Part shown: positions 17,266 through 27,400 of the stretch, piece after piece | Position numbering within the stretch: position 1 is the stretch's first letter | Layout of the letters: every line of letters begins with the position of its first letter | Assembly: GCF_015751905.1 (NCBI RefSeq) | Contig: NZ_JADOUF010000001.1 | Span: 2,976,001 to 3,040,000, forward strand | Length of the DNA stretch: 64,000 bases | Direction: 5' to 3' | Source of the DNA: Longispora fulva | GTDB lineage: Bacteria > Actinomycetota > Actinomycetes > Mycobacteriales > Micromonosporaceae | Notes under the pieces: model-generated | What the model was told of the DNA's origin: nothing | The model's database searches: none | What the model saw: the letters and a program-made list of their open reading frames with translations, nothing else | Translations under genes and position numbers: made by a program

Positions 17266-18044
17266 GTTGAGCCCTCCGATGTTGTAGACATCGTTCAGGA
17301 TAGATGGGGAAGGCTATCCCGACTGGAGCTCGACACGTTCGGTGACGACGCCGGTTGTCGGGCGCACTCGGGGATCCGCCGGTCGGCCCGAAACGGAGGC
17401 CTGGTAGCTGCAAACTGCAAATGCTCAGCGCGAGCCGGGAAGGTTGAAGCCTGTTCTCCAGGGCCGCGGGGAGTTGGGACGGCGTCGAGGCGGGCGCGGT
17501 TCGGGATTCGCGACAGGGGTCATGCCCTGTTCAACGAGCGACCATCAGCCGCGGCTTCGACGCGGCGGCGACCGGGGGACAACCGGCGGTTGTCCCCCAG
17601 CTCGTCGGGTGCGCGATGTCGCTCAGGACGGCTGCCATCGTCGCGGTGCGCCGACAAGGTGCGGGTCGTCGTGTCCGTCGAAGATCGCGGCGGAGGCTGC
17701 CAGGAGCTCGGGCGTGACGAGGACCAGGCCCTCGGGCAGCACGCGTCGCGCGGCCCGCCGATGAGCAACTGGAGCCCCCGCCCGGGGAGCAGCGGGTCAT
17801 CGGGATGGCGACCGACGTGGAACCTGCTGCGGAGCACGTTCACCTGGTCCGGCGGGTTGTTCGTGACCATGATCGGGTCAACGAACCGGATCCGTTCGCC
17901 GGGTACAGGCGGCCCGGTGCGCGTCGAGCTCCTCGCCCTGGTCCTCGGTGGCGTCCGCTACCGGAGCTCCTGCCCAGGTTGCCCCGGAACCCTGCTGTTG
18001 GCCGACGGAGCCTCGTTCCGGTCCGGCGAGCGGGGTGCGGCGGC
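17266..18044. other. 779-bp region without a recognisable gene
   Basis: Long open frames on both strands here are Arg/Pro-rich and mutually overlapping, typical of non-coding high-GC DNA. I found no conserved motif, tRNA or clear repeat. The right part (from about 17900) may be degraded transposase sequence that leads into the remnant at 18045. Confidence 0.5.
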
Positions 18045-18475
18045 GCGACCCCCAAGCCAGTCTGGCTGTGGTGGTCCGGCGTCGAGGCCACCGGCGACGA
18101 CATCGACCGGCTGTGGCAGGCCTTCCTACGCCGCTTCGACATCGAGCACACCTTCCGCCTGTTCAAACAGACCCTGGGCTGGACCTGTCCGAAGATCCGC
18201 ACCCCCGATCAGGCCGACCGCCGGACCTGGCTGATCCTCGTCGCCTACACCCAACTGCGCCCCGCCCCGCCCCACGCAGCCGACCTGCGTCGCCCCTGGG
18301 AACGTCCCTCGAACCAGGTCGACTGACCCCGGCCCGCGTCCGACGAGGATTCCGGCACCTCCGCGCCAAGACCGCCTGCCCCGCCAGCGCACCGAAACCC
18401 TGCCGGCCCCGCCCCGGCCGGCCACCTGAACGCAAGAACACCGAACCGACCCCACGCCACGACGTTCACATAGCC
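18045..18475 (+). pseudogene. transposase C-terminal remnant, frameshifted
   Basis: The + strand encodes PKPVWLWWSGVEATGDDIDR, then RFDIEHTFRLFKQTLGW and LILVAYTQLRPAPPHAADLR. This is the characteristic C-terminal third of a widespread Streptomyces DDE transposase family. Near 18310 the frame shifts and similarity continues as LTPARVRRGFRHLRAKTACP in another frame. The N-terminal two thirds are missing. It is therefore a dead fragment, and no terminal repeats were identified. Confidence 0.8.
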
Positions 18476-18582
18476 CGCAAAACAGGCAGCCAGAATGCGG
18501 CGCCGACGAAGCCCAACACCCCACGACCACGCCGCACAAGTTAAAGATCAAGCTAGCCCCGAAAGGCAGAAAAAACGCCCCA

Positions 18583-18617
18583 CCCCGCCGACCTATGTGC
18601 AGGTCAGCGAGGCGGGG
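18583..18617. terminator. hairpin downstream of transposase remnant
   Basis: CCCCGCC (18583-18589) pairs with GGCGGGG (18611-18617). An inner GACCT/AGGTC stem encloses a 6-nt loop, with a five-base bulge on the right side. It follows an A-rich stretch, which would give a U-run for transcripts read leftward. It may be a terminator for the minus strand. Confidence 0.45.
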
Positions 18618-18740
18618 CCTCGCGTGTGGATGGTCCAGTGAATGAAGCAGTTCGCACGCGTGCAGCAGTGACGCGAGCAACACTCTGTGCCACGATGGAC
18701 TGAAGGGGGCGAGTGTCAGGCGACCTGCGAGGGGCATCCG

Positions 18741-19121
18741 ATGAGTGATGATCAGTGGCGTGAGGATCGGCGTCTTGAGGAGCAGCGCCTTGAGCGGCAA
18801 CGCGAAGAGGATCGCCGCGAACAGCTCCGACTTGATCAGGCAGCGGACGAGCGTTATCGGACTGCCTACAACACGTTCCTCGACGAGAACCCGTCAGCGT
18901 CTAAGGACTTTGATCGCTGGGCCACGGCGAAGGGAAGCGACGACGTTGCCACCTTCGAAACGTGGTTCAGGCGGCGCTACCCGGGTACGAGTCTGCCCAA
19001 GCTTGGGATGTCTACAGGGCGCAAGGTTGCGGTAGCCGTAACAGCAGTAGCGGTTGGTAGGCTCATCTGGAACATGCTGAGCCCAAAGGACCCGAACCAA
19101 GGACGCCATCCGGAAGCTTGA
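18741..19121 (+). CDS. coiled-coil protein with C-terminal membrane anchor
   Basis: 126 aa from ATG 18741, with GAGGGG upstream. Residues 5-40 are an extremely charged coiled coil (REDRRLEEQRLERQREEDRR). A compact middle follows with FDRWATAKGSDDVATFETWF, then a hydrophobic C-terminal segment VAVAVTAVAVGRLIWNML. This looks like a tail-anchored or single-pass protein with a cytosolic coiled coil. No family is recognised. Confidence 0.6.
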   Translation: MSDDQWREDRRLEEQRLERQREEDRREQLRLDQAADERYRTAYNTFLDENPSASKDFDRWATAKGSDDVATFETWFRRRYPGTSLPKLGMSTGRKVAVAVTAVAVGRLIWNMLSPKDPNQGRHPEA

Positions 19122-19178
19122 TCCTGAGCCTCCGATCGTGTGCAAGGAGGCGATTAGCTCGTGTGTTGACAGTCGGTG

Positions 19179-19535
19179 CTACTCGGAGCGGACGAGTAGG
19201 GTGCCGTCGCGGTCGCGCGGGTTGTCGACCGGGGTGACGCGCGGCCGGACGATGCCGAGGTACACGCCGAGGTCTGCGACGGCGGTGACAGCGAGGACGA
19301 GCGCGGCGACCTGCGACTCGTCGAGCGGCACCGCGCCGAGGGCGACCAGGGCGAGTAGTACGGCCTTGACGGTCACGGAGATTGCCGCGCCGAGCGCGGT
19401 CGGGGTCAGGGTCGGATTCACGGTGTCGGGCGCTAGCTGTAGCGCCCGGAACGCGATCACCGGGCACACGCCCGCGCCGTAAGCAGGGCGGTCGACTGCA
19501 CCCCGCCGCCGTACGCGACGGCCCGGATTGGACAT
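19179..19535 (-). CDS. small membrane protein, possibly holin-like
   Basis: 118 aa; the first 30 residues are poorly supported and the real start may be near residue 26 (VIAFRALQLAP). Two hydrophobic segments are visible: ALGAAISVTVKAVLLALVAL and SQVAALVLAVTAVADLGVYL. A short polar tail follows. The size and two-segment layout fit phage holins or small actinobacterial membrane proteins, but no lysin gene is adjacent. Confidence 0.45.
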   Translation of the reverse strand: MSNPGRRVRRRGAVDRPAYGAGVCPVIAFRALQLAPDTVNPTLTPTALGAAISVTVKAVLLALVALGAVPLDESQVAALVLAVTAVADLGVYLGIVRPRVTPVDNPRDRDGTLLVRSE

Positions 19536-19607
19536 TGATTGGCGAGCACTGCATCCCCTTGCGCAGTGTCTTCAGCGGAACGACCTGCGAGCCGTCACAC
19601 CTAGGCC

Positions 19608-20186
19608 ATGGGCGCAGTGGAAGTGGTAACCCTCGTCGGAGCAGCGCTCGGCGTGACTGGTTCGGTCGTAGCTGCGTATCAGGCAGTTGACTTGGCCAGG
19701 ACGGCGCAGCGTCGAGCCAAGGACATCGATGAGACTTACCGTAGGGCTGTCGATGATGCCTTTACGGCCGTCCGGATTGCCGTCCAAGATTCATTGGGCG
19801 AGGTTGCACCACGTGCGCTGGAGGAGGAGCTGGCCGACGTGGGGGCAACCCTGAAGCGCTCGACGGCGCAGTTGCAAGGCATAGTCAAACGCGCCCAAGA
19901 TCTTGAGTCCGAGGTTCGTGACCTCCAGCAACAGGCAGAGGACGCGCGTGCCGCTGCGTCAGTCAACCAGGATGACGCCGCGAAGATCGGCCGCCTCATC
20001 GCTGCACAGACTGAGCAGCGCTTCAATGAGCAGTTGAACCAGTTGGTGAGCCGCCACACGCAGGAGGTCGAAGATCTCCAAAAGGAATCGGCAAAGTCTG
20101 GAAAGCGCTGGGGCATCGTCGGCCTGCTCGCAGGCGTACCGATAGGGCTACTCGTGAACTGGGTATCGTCGCTGATCCAGGGGTGA
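19608..20186 (+). CDS. membrane protein with long coiled coil
   Basis: 192 aa from ATG 19608. An N-terminal hydrophobic segment (EVVTLVGAALGVTGSVVAAY) is followed by a long amphipathic coiled coil (residues about 30-160, e.g. EVRDLQQQAEDARAAASVNQ). It ends with a second hydrophobic segment, WGIVGLLAGVPIGLLVNWVS. No known family is recognised. Two membrane ends joined by a coiled coil suggest a scaffold. It converges with the dead SARP gene 15 bp downstream. Confidence 0.6.
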   Translation: MGAVEVVTLVGAALGVTGSVVAAYQAVDLARTAQRRAKDIDETYRRAVDDAFTAVRIAVQDSLGEVAPRALEEELADVGATLKRSTAQLQGIVKRAQDLESEVRDLQQQAEDARAAASVNQDDAAKIGRLIAAQTEQRFNEQLNQLVSRHTQEVEDLQKESAKSGKRWGIVGLLAGVPIGLLVNWVSSLIQG

Positions 20187-20200
20187 CCCGGCTTCGTCCA

Positions 20201-21822
20201 CTACTCACTGTTGCAGTTGACGGGGCCGAGCAGCCGGAACAGCCGTTGGTCGCCCTCGGAGAGCAGCCGATAGGAGCGGTCGAAGAGCTCACGGAGCGCG
20301 CCGTGCGGGTCGCCGTCGACCGCGAGCCGGCTGACCCGGCCGCCGGGTGCGAAGTCGCGCAGGTACGCACCGATCCGCGTTTCCGGTTGATCCACCAGAT
20401 GTGCCGCCACGATCCGCAGGGCCAGCGGCATGGCCGCACAGCGCCGCGAGCTGTCCGGCCTCGGCTGGTTCGGCATCGACGCGGTCCGCGCCGATGATGC
20501 CGCGAAGCAGGTCGGAGGCCTCCGCTGGGGTGAGCCCTTCGAGGGTGAGTCGGCGGGCGCCGTCGGCGGCGATCAGCCCGGCGAGTTTTTCGCGGCTGGT
20601 GATGAGGACGAGGATGCCGCGGCCGGCGGGCAGCAACGGCCGGATCTGGTCGACGGAGGAGGCATTGTCCAGGAGGACGCTGACGCGCATGGCGGCCACC
20701 GTCGCGCGGAACGGCGCCGCAGACTGCTCCACCGTGTGTGGCACGTTCTCCGCGGGCACCCCCACCTCGCGCAGCAGCTGGCCGAGCGCCTCGGCAGGGC
20801 TGACCGGCTCCCCGCGGCCGTAGCCGCGCAGGTCCACATACAGCTGGCCGTCCGGATAGCGGGCGGTGGTGCGATGGGCCCAGCGGACCGCGAGCGCCGT
20901 CTTGCCCACGCCACCGATGCCGGCCACTGCGGTGATCAGCACCGTTCCGGTCGACTGCGGGTACTCCGCCGCCAGCGCGTCAAGGCGGTCCAGGTGCGCC
21001 GTGCGGCCGGTGAAGTCCGGGATGTCGCGCGGCAGGTAACCGCGCGCAGGCCTGGCCCGCTCGTCGACCGTCCCGACCGGCTCGGGGCCGATCGGCTCGC
21101 CGCGCAGCAGCAGGCCGTGCAGCCGGCGCAGCCCCGCGCCGGGCTCCACGCCCAGTTCGGCGACGCTGTACCGACGCACGACCCGGTAGATCTCCTGCGC
21201 CTCCGCCTGCCTCCCCAGCCGGGCCAGGGCGACCATGAGGTACTCCCGCAGCCGTTCCCGGTAGGAATCCCTCTCGATCAGCGCGGGAAGCTCGGCCGCC
21301 ACGTGACCGTAGCGCCCCAGGTGCAGCTCGACGTCGAAGCTCTCCTCCAGGGTCGTCAGGCGCAGCTCGTCCAGCCGGGTGGCACTCGCCCTGACGGCCG
21401 CCAGATCGACATCGACGTTCCGGACCACGCTACAGCTCCAGCGCGGTGCCGAACCGGGACCGGGCCGCCCGAAGGTCGCCCACCGACCGGGCGGCAGATC
21501 CGGCCCGCGCCTCGCGGACGAACGTCCGCGCGTCGAGCGAGTCCGGTGGGATGGCGATCGCGTAGCCGGCCGGCGTGTGCGTGATGAGCCCCGGGTCTCC
21601 GAGAGCTCGGCGCAGGCGCATCACGTACACCTGTAGCGTCTTGCGGGCGGTCGGCGGGGGCTGTCCGTCCCAGATCGCGTCGATCATGACGTCCGCCGCG
21701 ATCGGCCGCCCGTCCTGACACAGCAGCAGGCCGAGGACCTTGCGCAGCATCGGGGTGCCCAGGTCGACGTGCTCCCCGTCGCGAATCACCGCCACCGGAC
21801 CCAACACCCCGTATTCGATCAC
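20201..21822 (-). pseudogene. SARP/AfsR-type regulator pseudogene
   Basis: The 5' part encodes a SARP winged helix (IEYGVLGPVAVIRDGEHVDL) and the start of a BTAD domain. The frame ends at a TAG (21430-21432) exactly where relatives have a Trp (FGTALEL-W-RG). BTAD and an NB-ARC domain continue in a second frame, with P-loop AGIGGVGKTALA. A second frameshift near 20432 moves NPLALRIVAAH-type sequence to a third frame (MPLALRIVAAHLVDQPETR). Similarity stops abruptly at about 20225 in LFRLLGPV, so the TPR half is gone. An intact relative lies at 24498-27527. Confidence 0.85.
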
Positions 21823-21970
21823 CAAAGACTCTAGATCGCCGGAGCGCCGGTCGGCGCTGTCAGCCCTTTTCCCACCGCCGCACAGAACATGACCGGCGGG
21901 GCGGCCCAGCCCCGGGCCGAACACCCAGCACTCGGTCGGCAGACTCACAGGCGGCGGACGCCCGCCGCCG

Positions 21971-22840
21971 TCAGCCCGCCACCGCGGCGCGGGCCAGCGC
22001 GATCGCGGTCCGCAGCGCCTCGTCGGATTCGACGAGCACGTCCGGCTGCACTCCGACGCCCTCCCAGTTCGTCCCGGTCCGCGGGTCGATCGGGGCTTCG
22101 GTCGGGATGAACGCTTTGAACTCGTCGCCGATCGGGAAGAAGTCGCCCGGGTTCGCCGCTCCGGCCGTGCGCTGGCCGATGATCGTGGCCCGGCCGAGGC
22201 TCTGCGCGTTGTAGGCGAAGGCCTCCCCCGCCGAGGCGGTGCGGGCGTCGACGGCGATGAACACCGGCACGTCCGGGCGGTGGCCCAGCGGGTTGTCGGC
22301 CGGGCTCCAGTCCAGCTGGTCGGGTGCGGTGCGGCTCGTCATCGTCAGCAGGTGGGTCGGCTCCGCCGCAAGGAAGTGTCCGAGCAGCATGTTCACGCCC
22401 GATGGCCAGCCGCCGGGCACGTCGCGCAGATCGAGGACCACCGCGTCGGCGCTGGCGACCATGACCGTGGCGGCCCGGGCGGCCTCCCGCATCGCAGCCA
22501 CGTCCCCATCTCCGATCATGGAGAAGTCGATCAGCCCGATCCCGTCCTCGACCAGGCCGGCCTGCCGCAGGCCATGGTTGATCCGGATCTGGTACGCCGG
22601 GTCCATCAGGTTCGGCCGGGCGCGACGGTCCGCCGTGGCACTGTCCGGCAGCCACACCAGACCCAGGTGCCCGTCCTGCGCGCGCAGGTACGGCTGGAGT
22701 TCGGCGACCAGCGCCTCGGGCGTGCGGGCGGTCAGCGGACGGCTGCGCAGCTCGTCCGCGATCCGCTTGGCCTCCTCGGGGAAGACGTAGAGCTTCTCGA
22801 TTTTGTCGGCGAGTTCGGTGACCACCTCTTGTGGTGTCAT
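21971..22840 (-). CDS. S41 family (IRBP/tail-specific protease-like) peptidase
   Basis: 289 aa from ATG 22840, preceded by AAAGGAG. The S41 core is visible: DAVVLDLRDVPGGWPSGVNM and the catalytic-serine motif DARTASAGEAFAYNAQSLGR. GQRTAGAANPGDFFPIG and a C-terminal GVGVQPDVLVESDEAL follow. There is no signal peptide, so it should be cytosolic. The PDZ domain of Ctp proteases is absent, which fits the IRBP-like subgroup. It is co-oriented with the secreted protein and AhpD-like genes, about 50 bp apart. Confidence 0.9.
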   Translation of the reverse strand: MTPQEVVTELADKIEKLYVFPEEAKRIADELRSRPLTARTPEALVAELQPYLRAQDGHLGLVWLPDSATADRRARPNLMDPAYQIRINHGLRQAGLVEDGIGLIDFSMIGDGDVAAMREAARAATVMVASADAVVLDLRDVPGGWPSGVNMLLGHFLAAEPTHLLTMTSRTAPDQLDWSPADNPLGHRPDVPVFIAVDARTASAGEAFAYNAQSLGRATIIGQRTAGAANPGDFFPIGDEFKAFIPTEAPIDPRTGTNWEGVGVQPDVLVESDEALRTAIALARAAVAG

Positions 22841-22888
22841 GCGCGTGCTCCTTTCGGTTTCGGTGCGAAAGTGCGGACGGTCGAACGA

Positions 22889-23854
22889 CTACGCACGCTG
22901 TGAGCTCCACACCCGGGCCTTGTAGAACCGTCCATTCGGTACGACCCGGGTCGGGCCGTCGATGCCGCCGAACTCCACGGTGTCGGTGTTCCAGTTGTCC
23001 GGGTCACCCGCCCAGGCGGGCTGGGGCCGGGTCCGGACCTGTTCGCCGTTGGGTAGCGGCATGCTGCTGATGCTCTTGAGGCCGGCGTCGATGACCAGCG
23101 TGAAGTGCCCGGAGTTCTTGTCGTAGAGGTACGCCGCCGTGTCCGTGCTGACCCACAGGTGGTCGGGGTCGCCGAGCTTCGGGGCCAGGTCGTGCCCCGA
23201 GGGGGTCACTAGCCGGGTGCGGCCCACCTCGACCAGGGCCGAGTGGGTCATCCGATCCAACTTCAGCTCGACCAGGTCGTGGTCGGCGGTGGCCCACAGC
23301 ACCTGGCGGTCGGGGTCCCAGTACACCCCGTGCGCCCCGGGCAGCACGAACTTCGGTCCGGCCGGCGACGGCGGGCTGCCGGTGCGGAACAGTTGGACGA
23401 ACCCGCCGGTGCTGGCCGCCACGGCCACGATGTTCCCGGGGAGCAGTTCCACACTGTGCGGATTGGCGTCGACCGTCCCGCCCAGGGTCGCGTCCGTGGC
23501 CCACCGGCGGAAACCGGAGGGATAGTCGATCAGTGCGGCCAGCCCCAACGAGTCGGAGACGACCGCAACGTAACCGCCGGAGTCGTCCTTGCGCAGTTTC
23601 ACGTCCGTGGGAACCCCCCACCGTTGGATCTCCCGGGGAAGGAAGCCGTTGCTGGTGGTGGGCTTCCAGTCCCACCTCTCAGCGCCCGGGGCCGACCAGT
23701 CGGTCACCTTCGGGTCGAAGAGCCGGATCTGGTGGGTGGCCTGGTCGGTGACGGCGACCAGGCGGGTGCCGTCGTCGGTCGTGGCGGCCGAGGCCGGGGC
23801 AGGGGCGACCAGCAGGCTGGTCAGCACAGCGGTCGCCACCAAGAACTTTTTCAT
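22889..23854 (-). CDS. secreted beta-propeller-like protein (DUF6528-like)
   Basis: 321 aa from ATG 23854, with AAAGGGTGTGACC upstream. A clear Sec signal peptide (MKKFLVATAVLTSLLVAPAP, cleavage after ASA) is present. The mature part has repeated short strands: TRLVAVTDQATHQIRLFDP, YVAVVSDSLGLAALIDYPSG and GAHGVYWDPDRQVLWATADH. These suggest a beta-propeller similar to the DUF6528 group of actinobacterial secreted proteins. No enzyme motif is visible. The family assignment is from memory and moderate. Confidence 0.75.
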   Translation of the reverse strand: MKKFLVATAVLTSLLVAPAPASAATTDDGTRLVAVTDQATHQIRLFDPKVTDWSAPGAERWDWKPTTSNGFLPREIQRWGVPTDVKLRKDDSGGYVAVVSDSLGLAALIDYPSGFRRWATDATLGGTVDANPHSVELLPGNIVAVAASTGGFVQLFRTGSPPSPAGPKFVLPGAHGVYWDPDRQVLWATADHDLVELKLDRMTHSALVEVGRTRLVTPSGHDLAPKLGDPDHLWVSTDTAAYLYDKNSGHFTLVIDAGLKSISSMPLPNGEQVRTRPQPAWAGDPDNWNTDTVEFGGIDGPTRVVPNGRFYKARVWSSQRA

Positions 23855-23892
23855 GCGGTCACACCCTTTCTCTGGAACGGATGTCGACGGAA

Positions 23893-24351
23893 CTAGGACA
23901 GCGGCCAGGGGCGGGCTGTCGCGCCGAGCCGGTTCCATGCGTTGATCACGGTGATGGTCCAGAGCAGTTCCGCCAGTTCCGTCTCGGTGAACTCGGCGGC
24001 GGCCTGGGCGAAGACCTCGTCGCTGACGGGCGCCTCGGTGAGGCGGGTGGCTGCCTCGGTGAAGGCGAGTGCCGCGCGCTCGCGGGCGGTGAACAGTGGC
24101 GTGTCGCGCCAGACCGGGAGGGCGAAGACCCGGCGGGCCGTGCCCTCGGCGTCGGTGACGTCCTTGCTGTGCACGTCGACGCAGTACGCGCAGCCGTTGA
24201 GCTGCGAGGCGCGGGTGCGGACCAGGTCCAGCAGTACCGGGTCCAGGTCGGTCTTGCGGGATGCGGCGTCCAGGGCGTTCATGGCCTTGGTGATGTGCGG
24301 GGCGAGGGTGTCCACGGCGTTGCGGACGGTGACGGTCACGTTCTCAGACAT
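23893..24351 (-). CDS. AhpD-like carboxymuconolactone decarboxylase family protein
   Basis: 152 aa. The AhpD signature is complete: a redox CxxC in LNGCAYCVDVHSKD with the adjacent His, followed by RERAALAFTEAATRL. The C-terminal helix contains WTITVINAWNRLGATAR. Such proteins act as alkylhydroperoxidase-like disulfide reductases. It is divergent from the AfsR-type regulator with 146 bp between starts, a plausible shared control region. Loss of this gene's redox partner cannot be judged from this window. Confidence 0.93.
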   Translation of the reverse strand: MSENVTVTVRNAVDTLAPHITKAMNALDAASRKTDLDPVLLDLVRTRASQLNGCAYCVDVHSKDVTDAEGTARRVFALPVWRDTPLFTARERAALAFTEAATRLTEAPVSDEVFAQAAAEFTETELAELLWTITVINAWNRLGATARPWPLS

Positions 24352-24497
24352 GGCGATTCTCCAGTGGTGACGTGCGAGGTCAGCTCGGCGAGGCTAGATC
24401 TGGCCGATGGAACAAAAATGGATTCGGGCTGTCGGCGCGGCCCATGACTGACCGGTATCGATTAGACGGCCGTGAGCTGGGCGGATACATTGCGGTC

Positions 24498-27400
24498 GTG
24501 CGGGTGGGGCTGCTGGGACCAGTGACCGTCTGGCAGGACGGAGCGACCCTGCCGTTGGGCCCCGCCATGCAGCGGGCGGTGCTCGCGCTGCTGGCCCTCG
24601 ATGCTGGCCGACCTGTGTCGACCCAAAGGCTCGTGGACGCGCTGTGGGGCGATGAGCCACCCGATCGGGCTGTCACCCTGGTTCAGGGTTACGTGTCCCG
24701 ACTCCGGGCGCTGCTGCGCCCCGCTGACCTGCGCATCACCAGGCACGCCAGCGGCTACGTCATCGACGTCGCACCTGAGGACGTGGACGTCACCGCGTTC
24801 CGCGCGCGCGTCGCCTCCGCCGAGACGGGTACGGATCCGGCGCCCCTGCGCGCCGCGCTCGCCCTGTGGCGGGGCGAAGCTCTCGCCGACCTGCGCCACA
24901 CGCCTGTCCTCGACCGCCTCCGGGCAGGCCTGGAGGCGGAGCGTCTGGACGTCTGGGAGGAGTGTCTCGATCGGGTGCTGCGGGCGGGCCGGCATCTGGA
25001 GGTGCTCGGCGAGCTGACGGACCTGTGCGCCGAGCATCCGTTCCGGCCCCGGCCGTTGCCGCTGCTGATGGTGGCGCTGTACCGGGCTGGCCGGCAGGCG
25101 GAGGCGCTGACCTGGTACGCCACGGCCCGCCGCCGCTACGCCGACGAGTTGGGCCTGGACCCCACGCCCGAGGCGACCGCCGTGCACGGCCGGATCCTGC
25201 GCGGCGACCCGGACCTGGACCTCCCGCCGGCGGCCGAGGCTCCCCCCGTCCGGCCGGCTCGGCTGTTGCCGTACGCGGTGCGCGACTTCACCGGCCGGGA
25301 GGCCGAACTCCGCCAACTGCTGGGCCTGGCCGGTGGCACGGCGAGCGCGGTGGTGATCTCGGCGATCGACGGGATGCCCGGCGTCGGCAAGACCACGATC
25401 GCCGTGCACGCCGCCCATGCGCTCGCCGACAGGTTCCCCGACGGGCAGTACTTCGTTGACCTGCACGGTTTCACTCCCGGCCTCGCGCCGATGGACACTT
25501 CGATGGCGTTGGGTCTGCTGCTGCGCGCCGCGGGTGTGCCAGCCGAGCGCATCCCGGTGGACCTCCAGGAGCGTTCGGCGTTGTGGCGCAGCGAACTGGC
25601 CGACCGGCGGGTGCTGATCCTGCTGGACAACGCCGCCAGCGCCCAGCAGGTCAGGCCACTACTGCCGGGCAGCCCGGGCTCGCTGGTCCTGGTGACCAGC
25701 AGGCGTCGGCTTCGCACACTGGACGGTGCCGAGGCGTTGTCCCTGGACGTGCTGCCGCAGGAGGAGGCTCACGACCTGTTCGTGGCCGCCGCCGGTCCCC
25801 GCGCGCTCGCCGAGCCGGACGCCGTCGCCGACGTCGTCGAGTTGTGCGGGCGGCTCCCGCTGGCGCTTCGGATCGCCGCGGCCCGCGTCGGCACCGGACC
25901 GGCGGCGGTGGCCCGGCTCGCGACCCACCTGCGGGCCGCCCTGCGACGGCTCGACGCCTTGGCTGTGGACGATCGGGACGTGAGTGCCACGTTCACGCTG
26001 TCCTATCGGGCGTTGGAGCCGGCGCAGCAGCGGATGTTCCGGCTCCTGGGTCTGCACCCGGGCCACCACTTCGGCGCCGACTCCGCCTCGGCGCTCGCCG
26101 ACATCGACCAGGGCGAGGCCACCGCGCTCCTCGACGCCCTCGTCAGCGCGCATCTGCTGCAACGGCACGCTGACGACCGGTACACCTTCCACGATCTGCT
26201 GCGGGTCTTCGCCGGCACCCATGCCACTCCCGCGGCGGAGCACCGGGCCGCGTTGGACCGGCTCCTCGACCACTACGGGCGGACCGCGCTCGCGGCGGCA
26301 CACGCCCTGGGTCTCGGGCCGTTCGGCGAGCCGCCACCCCCGACGCCGCCCCCGGCCGCCGGCTGGCTGGATGCCGAACGCGCCGGTCTGATCGCCGCGG
26401 CGGGCCTGCCCGGGGCCGGACCGTTCGCCCTGGGCCTCGCCCGGGCCCTGTCCTGTTACCTGGAAGCCGAGTGCCATCACGCCGACGCGCTCAGCCTCTA
26501 CGACCACGCGCTGCGCGCCCTGCCCACCCCGGCGGAGGAAGCCGAACTCCACCGGCACCGGGCGCTGATCTTGCTGCGGACCGGCGCGTACCAAACATCG
26601 GAGGACGCCGCCCGACACTCACTGCGGATCTGCCGCGACACCGGCGATGAGGCGGGCGAGGGACGCTCCCTCACCGCGCTGGCCAGGGTCTTCACCCAGC
26701 GCGGCGAACCCGAACGCAGCCTCGAACACTCCACCCGCGCCCTGGACCTGCACCGGCGTACCGCGGACAGGGTCGCCGAAGGCGCCACCCTCAACAACCT
26801 CGGCTCCAACCACGCCCGGCTCGGCAACCACGCCATCGCCGAGGACTACCTCCGCCAGGCCGTCAGCGTGAACCGGCAGACCGGCAACCGGCGCTCGGAG
26901 GCGACCGCGTGGTGCCTGCTGGGCATCATCGACCAGCAACGCGGCCACCACGACACGGCGTCCGCCCACCTCCGCGAGGCGCTCAGCCTCTACCGCGCCA
27001 CCGGCGACCGGGCCGGCGAAGGCACCACCCTGGCCAACCTCGGCCTCATCCACGGCCTGCGAGGCCGCTACAGCCACGCCCTCGACACCTACCGGCAGGC
27101 GCACGGGATCCACCACGAGATCGGCAACCGGGCCCCCGAGGGCTACGCGCTGGCCGGGATCGGCAACGCCCTCAGCGCTCTCGGCCACCACGATCAGGCC
27201 ATCGAGCACCACCGGCGCGCCCTCGACCTCGGCCGCGCGCTCCACGAGCCCAACCTGCAGGCCCAGGCGCTCCAATCCCTGGGAGCCGCCCACCTCGCCA
27301 GCGGCGACGCCGACCAGGCGTTGCACCGCCACGGCGAGGCGCTCGGGCTGGCCACCGCCAGTGGCGACGTCTTCGTCCAGGCCCAGGCCAACGAGGGCAT

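Noticed and set aside
17520-17870. 116-aa minus-strand ORF in the 17-18 kb gap
   Set aside because: It overlaps other equally long frames and is Arg/Ser/Pro-rich without motif or ribosome-binding site.
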